DNA of 9,123 nucleotides, taken from contig JAOPZD010000279.1 of the NCBI GenBank assembly GCA_025964295.1, positions 1 to 9,123 of the forward strand, read 5' to 3'. The notes beneath the pieces are model-generated. The model had not been told where the DNA came from. It worked only from the letters and a program-made list of their open reading frames with translations, and did not search any database. Source of the DNA: Conexibacter sp. GTDB lineage: Bacteria > Actinomycetota > Thermoleophilia > Solirubrobacterales > Solirubrobacteraceae. Both the position numbers and the translations under genes were made by a program. Shown in pieces: positions 6,034-9,123 of this stretch. Position 1 is the first letter of the stretch. Every line of letters begins with the position of its first letter.

Positions 6034-7368
6034 TCAGGACGCGGCCAGCGCCGCGTCGAGGCGCCGCAGCGACTCCTCGCGCCCCAGGACGGCCAGCGAC
6101 TCGAAGATGCCGGGCGAGATCGTCGTCCCCGCCAGCGCGACGCGGATCGGCTGGAAGACGTCCTTGGGCTTGCGCTCCGGATCGGCCTCGACGACCTCGC
6201 GCAGCGCGACCTCGATGCGGTCGACGCCGAAGTCGTCGATGCTCGCCAGCGCCTCGCGCGCCTGCACGAGCGCGTGGCGGTGCCCGGCGTCGAGCCACTT
6301 CTCGCGGGCCGTGGCGTCGTCGGCGGACGGGCCGTCGAACAGGAACCCCGCCAGCGGCCAGAAGTCGGCCAGCGTCCCGATCTTCTCCTGGGAGATCGCG
6401 ACCGCCTCGCGCAGGCCGGTGCGCCCGGTGAACGCCTCCAGGCGCGCGGTCAGCTCGTCGACCGACAGCGACCGGACGTACTGGCCGTTGAGCCACGTGA
6501 GCTTCTTGACGTCGAACTGCGCCGGGTTCTTCTGCACGCGCGCGACGTCGAACTGCGCGACGAGCTCCTCGGTGGAGAGGATCGTCTGGTCGTCGGCGGC
6601 GCCCCAGCCGAGCAGCGCGAGGTAGTTGCGGACGGCCTCGGGCAGGAACCCGGCGTCGCGCAGCTCTTGGACGGAGGCCGCGCCGTGGCGCTTGGAGAGC
6701 TTCTTGCCGTCGGGCCCGTGCAGCAGCGGCAGGTGGGCGAAGGCGGGCTCGGTGGCCCCGAGCGCCTCGTAGACCAGCAGCTGCTTGGGCGTGTTGGAGA
6801 GGTGGTCCTCGCCGCGGACGCCGTGGGTGATCTCGGCGTCCATATCGTCGACGGCGACCGCGAAGTTGTAGAGGACGCTGCCGTCGGCGCGGGCGATCAC
6901 CGGGTCGTCCATATGCACGTGCTGGAAGACCGTGTCGCCGCGGATGACGTCCTGGACGGTGGTCGAGCCCTCGTCGGGGACGCGGAGGCGGACGGCGCCG
7001 TCGGGCTCGGCCTCGCCCCGGAAGCCCTTGTCGGCGCCATGGGCCGACTTGTAGGCCTTGACGTCGTCGCCGGTCGCGTTGGACCTGTAGGCCTTGCCCT
7101 CGTCGAGCAGCTTGTTCAACAACTCCTGATGGCGCTCGGTCCGCGAGAGCTGGGAGATCGGCCCCTCGTCGTAGTCGAGCTCGAGCCACTGCAGGGCGTC
7201 CAGGATCTGCTCGACGTTCTCGGGCGTCGAGCGCTCGCGGTCGGTGTCCTCGATGCGCAGGACCAGCGTGCCCGCGTTGCCGCGCGCCATCAGCCAGTTG
7301 TAGAGGGCGGTGCGGGCACCCCCGATGTGCAGGGCGCCGGTGGGCGAGGGAGCGAAGCGGACGCGCAT
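6034..7368 (-). CDS. gltX: Glutamyl-tRNA synthetase
   Basis: This 444-residue class I aminoacyl-tRNA synthetase joins glutamate to tRNA-Glu in the cytoplasm. The start MRVRFAPSPTGALHIGGART holds the HIGH-type motif (HIGG, residues 14-17). The second class I signature is KLSKRHGA (223-230), the usual GluRS form of KMSKS. Between them are RIEDTDRERS (38-47), LYNFAVAVDDMDAEITHGVRG-type residues of the active site (167-186) and LAALLHGPD-like residues near 212-220. The C-terminal anticodon-binding half is present and ends FESLAVLGREESLRRLDAAL. At 444 residues it is slightly short for the family. The protein has no cysteine, so the zinc-binding segment of E. coli GluRS is absent (AYRSNATGDDV stands there). 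The window does not show whether it also charges tRNA-Gln. It diverges from nfo. Confidence 0.96.
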   Translation of the reverse strand: MRVRFAPSPTGALHIGGARTALYNWLMARGNAGTLVLRIEDTDRERSTPENVEQILDALQWLELDYDEGPISQLSRTERHQELLNKLLDEGKAYRSNATGDDVKAYKSAHGADKGFRGEAEPDGAVRLRVPDEGSTTVQDVIRGDTVFQHVHMDDPVIARADGSVLYNFAVAVDDMDAEITHGVRGEDHLSNTPKQLLVYEALGATEPAFAHLPLLHGPDGKKLSKRHGAASVQELRDAGFLPEAVRNYLALLGWGAADDQTILSTEELVAQFDVARVQKNPAQFDVKKLTWLNGQYVRSLSVDELTARLEAFTGRTGLREAVAISQEKIGTLADFWPLAGFLFDGPSADDATAREKWLDAGHRHALVQAREALASIDDFGVDRIEVALREVVEADPERKPKDVFQPIRVALAGTTISPGIFESLAVLGREESLRRLDAALAAS

Positions 7369-7443
7369 CGCCGTCACTCTAGGTGACAGGCCCGGGCGAT
7401 CGGGCGGCGATCCGTTCGCGCATTGAGATAGGACTCTAGGCAC
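7369..7443. promoter_or_regulatory. Divergent promoter region between gltX and nfo
   Basis: These 75 bp lie between the gltX and nfo start codons. The octamer ACTCTAGG occurs twice in the same orientation, at 7376-7383 (beside gltX) and 7433-7440 (beside nfo). A lower-GC patch CATTGAGATAGGACT (7421-7435) lies before the nfo ATG. In it, TAGGAC (7429-7434) is a poor -10 candidate, and AGGA (7430-7433) is a possible ribosome-binding site 10 bases from the ATG at 7444. Confidence 0.5.
7376..7381 (-). promoter_or_regulatory. Possible -10 element (TAGAGT) of a leaderless gltX transcript
   Basis: On the minus strand TAGAGT is followed by seven bases (GACGGCG) and then the ATG at 7368. That places a start site on or beside the A of the start codon. 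No good Shine-Dalgarno sequence is present, which fits leaderless initiation as known in many actinobacteria. The -35 region is GC-rich and unremarkable. Confidence 0.4.
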
Positions 7444-8313
7444 ATGCTCATCGGCGCACACGTCTCCCCCGCCGGCGGTCCAGCGAAGGCCGTCGAGCGC
7501 GGCACCGAACGCGGTGCCAGCGCGATCCAGATCTTCAACCAGAACCCGCGGGCGTGGAAGCCGACGGTCTACAGCGACGAGGCGGTCGCGGACTTCCGGG
7601 CGGCGATGGCCGGCTCCGACGTCGACGCGCTGCTGATCCACGCCGTCTACCTGCTCAACGCGGCGTCCGAGGATCCCGACATCCGGGCCAAGACGCTGAC
7701 GTCGCTGATCGCCTCGCTGCAGGCGGGCGACGCGTTGGGTGCGGTGTCGGTCGTCCTGCATCCGGGGTCGGCGAAAACCGGCGAGGTCGCGCCGGCGATC
7801 AAGCGCGCGGGCGCGGTGATCCGCGAGGCGCTGGCCGAGAGCGAGCACTGCGCGCTGCACCTGGAGAACACCGCGGGCGCCGGCGGCACGCTGGGCCGGT
7901 CCTTCGGCGAGCTGGCCGCGCTGATCGACGCCGCGGGCGGCGACGAGCGCCTGGGCATGTGCCTGGACTCGTGCCACCTGTACGCGTCGGGGTACGACAT
8001 CCGGACCGCCGAGGGGCTGACCCAGGTGCTCGACGACTGCGCCTCGATCGTCGGGATCGAGCGCCTCGGCTCGCTGCACTTCAACGACTCCCAGGGCGGG
8101 TTGGGGTCCAACCGCGACCGCCACGCCGACGTCGGCCAGGGCGAGCTCGGCGAGGACGGCTGCGCGGTGTTCCTCTCCGAGCCGCGCTTCGACGGGCTGC
8201 CGGTGATCCTCGAGACGCCGGGGCCCGACAAGAAGGGGCCGACCAAGCAAGAGCTCGAGCTCTGCTGGACGCTGCGCGCGCGGGGGACCAAGGCGCGCGG
8301 CGCAGCGGCCTAG
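7444..8313 (+). CDS. nfo: Endonuclease IV (AP endonuclease)
   Basis: This 289-residue cytoplasmic base-excision-repair enzyme cuts DNA 5' of abasic sites and removes 3'-blocking groups. The TIM-barrel start MLIGAHVSPAGG is typical and supports the ATG at 7444. All nine residues corresponding to the trinuclear zinc ligands of E. coli Nfo are present: His66 (LLIHAVYLLN), His106 (VVLHPG), Glu141 (LENTAG), Asp175 and His178 (CLDSCH), His212 (LHFNDS), Asp225 and His227 (RDRHAD) and Glu257 (ILETPG). The spacing matches the E. coli enzyme with a constant 3-4 residue offset. Length is normal, with a short Ala/Arg tail. It diverges from gltX and is followed by about 500 bp without a gene. Confidence 0.97.
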   Translation: MLIGAHVSPAGGPAKAVERGTERGASAIQIFNQNPRAWKPTVYSDEAVADFRAAMAGSDVDALLIHAVYLLNAASEDPDIRAKTLTSLIASLQAGDALGAVSVVLHPGSAKTGEVAPAIKRAGAVIREALAESEHCALHLENTAGAGGTLGRSFGELAALIDAAGGDERLGMCLDSCHLYASGYDIRTAEGLTQVLDDCASIVGIERLGSLHFNDSQGGLGSNRDRHADVGQGELGEDGCAVFLSEPRFDGLPVILETPGPDKKGPTKQELELCWTLRARGTKARGAAA

Positions 8314-8355
8314 TCAGACCGCGCGGACGGGCGGGGCGATTCGGCCCGAATGAAA

Positions 8356-8402
8356 CTCGATGGCAGCCGACCCGCGATATCCGCGGGTTGGATGCCATCG
8401 AG
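8356..8402. repeat. 47-bp imperfect palindrome (long hairpin 1)
   Basis: CTCGATGGCA (8356-8365) pairs perfectly with TGCCATCGAG (8393-8402). After one G/A mismatch (8366/8392), CCGACCCGCG (8367-8376) pairs with CGCGGGTTGG (8382-8391), with one G-T pair. The loop is ATATC (8377-8381). Twenty of 21 positions pair if the wobble is counted. The structure is symmetric, so it can form on either strand; with no U-tract it is not a standard terminator. Confidence 0.9.
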
Positions 8403-8416
8403 CGACGAGACGCGCC

Positions 8417-8439
8417 GAACCCGCGATATGCGCGGGTTC
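8417..8439. repeat. 23-bp palindrome (hairpin 2, same core as hairpin 1)
   Basis: GAACCCGCG (8417-8425) pairs perfectly with CGCGGGTTC (8431-8439) around the loop ATATG (8426-8430). Weaker outer pairing extends it: ACGCG (8410-8414) with CGCGT (8442-8446), and GCGAC (8402-8406) with GTCGC (8453-8457). Core and loop differ from hairpin 1 by a single base. Confidence 0.88.
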
Positions 8440-8693
8440 TACGCGTACGAGTGTCGCTTCGGGCCCGAATCACTCCGCTCAGCGCTGCCACGACGGCCAA
8501 GCCGTACCCCGAGCGGTTGCGGTCCCCTCCCGCGTCCTCGCCGTCATTGCCGACGAACCACGCCGCGCGCCACCCTCCGCGTTCCGAACTGAGCGCGGGA
8601 GACGCCTCGACGAGACGCGGTTGTTTCACCCCGCGCGGCTGCGGAGACACTGCGGGCGGACGCGCAACGTCCACGCATGGGAAGCAAGCGCAG

Positions 8694-8735
8694 TGCGGCC
8701 CCCGCCCCCGGTCCAGCGACAGAGCGGGGGCCGCA
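8694..8735. other. Strong 12-bp GC-rich stem-loop; possible factor-assisted terminator or structured RNA
   Basis: TGCGGCCCCCGC (8694-8705) pairs perfectly with GCGGGGGCCGCA (8724-8735) around an 18-base loop. Neither side is followed by a T-run, so a textbook intrinsic terminator is unlikely, although actinobacterial terminators often lack one. It lies about 80 bp beyond the 3' end of the leftward gene and 380 bp beyond nfo. Confidence 0.4.
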
Positions 8736-8772
8736 TTCGCGACCGTACCGCCCTCGCGAACCCGTGCGGGGG

Positions 8773-8796
8773 AAATCACTCACCCGCTCCGGGTGA
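8773..8796 (-). terminator. Likely terminator of the leftward secreted-protein gene
   Basis: TCACCCG (8780-8786) pairs with CGGGTGA (8790-8796) around a 3-base loop, 19 bp past the stop codon of the minus-strand gene. On the minus strand the stem is followed by GTGATTTCCCCC, a short T-run. Position, orientation and size fit an intrinsic terminator, though the T-tract is weak. Confidence 0.5.
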
Positions 8797-8815
8797 TGTT
8801 GCCCCGGCTTCCGGT

Positions 8816-9123
8816 CTAGCGCGTGTGCAGGGTGAAGGCGCGGTGGACGGTCCTGGTCCTGCCGCCGGCCTTCGTGCGCAGCGTGAGGGTGATCGTGGCG
8901 CTGCGGGCGCGGGCGATCCGGGTGCGCTGGGCCTTGGTCAGCGCGAGGCGGACGACGCCGGGCCGGGCGGCCGTGACCTTCAGCGTGCGGTGGACGAGCG
9001 TGAGGCCGGCGGCGCTCGTCGCCCGCGCCTGCGTCGCGCGGCCGTGCAGGGCGAGCCGGCCGTCGACCCCGACGGTGCAGCCGCGCGGGCAGAAGATGAC
9101 GGCCAGCGGCGTGCCGTCGGCGA
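8816..9123 (-). CDS. C-terminal part of a secreted or surface protein with a beta-sandwich-like domain (5' end outside the window)
   Basis: The frame is open from the window edge to TAG (8818-8816), giving 101 residues. The visible part reads IFCPRGCTVGVDGRLAL, then alternating hydrophobic strands (LTLVHRTLKVTAA, GVVRLALT), a basic segment KAQRTRIARARSA, and a final strand pair ending RTVHRAFTLHTR. The C-P-R-G-C pair suggests a disulfide outside the cell. Such Thr/Arg/Ala-rich beta domains are common at the ends of secreted proteins in Solirubrobacterales-like genomes, often in multi-domain proteins; this is from general familiarity, not a search. The main domain of the protein, its signal peptide and its start lie beyond the window, so its function cannot be given. 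Confidence 0.7.
   Translation of the reverse strand, partial: ADGTPLAVIFCPRGCTVGVDGRLALHGRATQARATSAAGLTLVHRTLKVTAARPGVVRLALTKAQRTRIARARSATITLTLRTKAGGRTRTVHRAFTLHTR

Larger units (their letters stand above)
8338..8471. repeat. Tandem palindromic block with inverted ends (REP/BIME-like or MITE-like)
   Basis: This is a 134-bp non-coding block 24 bp after the nfo stop. Both ends are short palindromes related to each other: ATTCGGCCCGAAT at 8339-8351 and TTCGGGCCCGAA at 8458-8469. Read inward they form imperfect terminal inverted repeats, GATTCGG-CCCGAA on one side and GATTCGGGCCCGAA on the other, with ACTCG further in on both. Between them are two hairpins sharing one core, ACCCGCGATATNCGCGGGTT, at 8370-8389 and 8419-8438, 49 bp apart and differing only at N. 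I see no flanking target duplication. This layout is usual for interspersed palindromic elements, but whether it recurs elsewhere in the genome cannot be told from one copy. Confidence 0.55.
8314..8815. other. Gene-free stretch between convergent nfo and a secreted-protein gene
   Basis: These 502 bp hold no protein I can support. Open frames exist on both strands, but they are arginine- and proline-rich, resemble no family and lack ribosome-binding sites. What is present is structure: the palindrome block at 8338-8471, a 12-bp stem at 8694-8735, a terminator-like hairpin at 8780-8796, and the 12-mer CGACGAGACGCG at both 8403-8414 and 8608-8619. Between 8472 and 8690 I see nothing else that I can name; no tRNA T-arm or other known RNA signature stands out. 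Confidence 0.6.

Noticed and set aside
7369..8250. Possible N-terminal extension of gltX across the divergent region and opposite nfo
   Set aside because: The extension has no recognisable domain. GluRS proteins start at MRVRFAPSPTG, and the extension would run antisense through nfo, which has all nine zinc ligands.
8356..8402. Standard intrinsic terminator for nfo
   Set aside because: The stem is long and strong, but no T-run follows on the plus strand (CGACGAGACG comes next), and its core is duplicated within the block, which a simple terminator would not need.
8338..8471. CRISPR array
   Set aside because: Only two copies of a palindromic 20-mer, no third unit, no regular spacers and no cas gene nearby.
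8472..8693. tRNA or other known RNA gene in the gene-free stretch
   Set aside because: I looked for a T-arm-like GTTCRANNC and an acceptor-stem pair and found none; no other known RNA signature was recognised.
8081..8779. Open frame on the minus strand across the gene-free stretch
   Set aside because: No family resemblance, no ribosome-binding site, overlaps the 3' part of nfo and runs through the palindrome block.
8677..8798. Small plus-strand frame of about 39 codons starting MGSKRSAAPAPG
   Set aside because: No ribosome-binding site, composition is Arg/Pro-rich, and it contains the 12-bp stem and part of the terminator-like hairpin, which explain the sequence better.

Overview
The window looks like chromosomal DNA of a very GC-rich actinobacterium. 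The best guess is the Thermoleophilia/Solirubrobacterales lineage. That guess rests on third positions that are almost always G or C, an HDOD-LuxR fusion regulator, and two secreted proteins ending in beta-rich domains of a style I associate with that group (C-x-T-G-T-x-R-W ending; C-P-x-G-C plus a KAQRTRIARAR-like segment). The lineage is inferred from style, not proven.

Layout. Left third: the last codons of an unidentified, probably membrane-bound protein (1-79), a small MmcQ/YjbR-family protein (89-436) and a secreted subtilisin-like S8 protease (454-2055), all on the plus strand and closely spaced. An Rrf2-type regulator (2067-2459, minus) converges on the protease and diverges from a secreted ExeM/NucH-type nuclease (2543-4795, plus). 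Middle: an HDOD-LuxR regulator (4802-5914, minus) converges on the nuclease with a 6-bp gap. Upstream of it on the same strand is gltX, glutamyl-tRNA synthetase (6034-7368, minus). Right: nfo, endonuclease IV (7444-8313, plus), diverges from gltX across 75 bp. About 500 bp without a convincing gene follows. It holds a compact block of palindromes (8338-8471), a 12-bp GC-rich stem (8694-8735) and a terminator-like hairpin (8780-8796). The window closes inside the 3' end of another secreted or surface protein on the minus strand (8816-9123).

How the genes fit together. Protease and nuclease would both act outside the cell on polymers (protein; DNA or RNA), which suits a soil scavenger. The Rrf2 regulator between them is the obvious local candidate to control the nuclease, but only gene position supports this. 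gltX and nfo are housekeeping genes for translation and base-excision repair. I see no transposase, phage gene, CRISPR array, tRNA, rRNA, biosynthetic cluster or recognisable defence system. The least ordinary feature is the tandem-palindrome block downstream of nfo. Other points worth checking are possible leaderless promoters (TAG-N-GT a few bases before three start codons), a FliA-like -10 sequence before the HDOD-LuxR gene, and an HDOD domain that keeps its HD metal-ligand residues.
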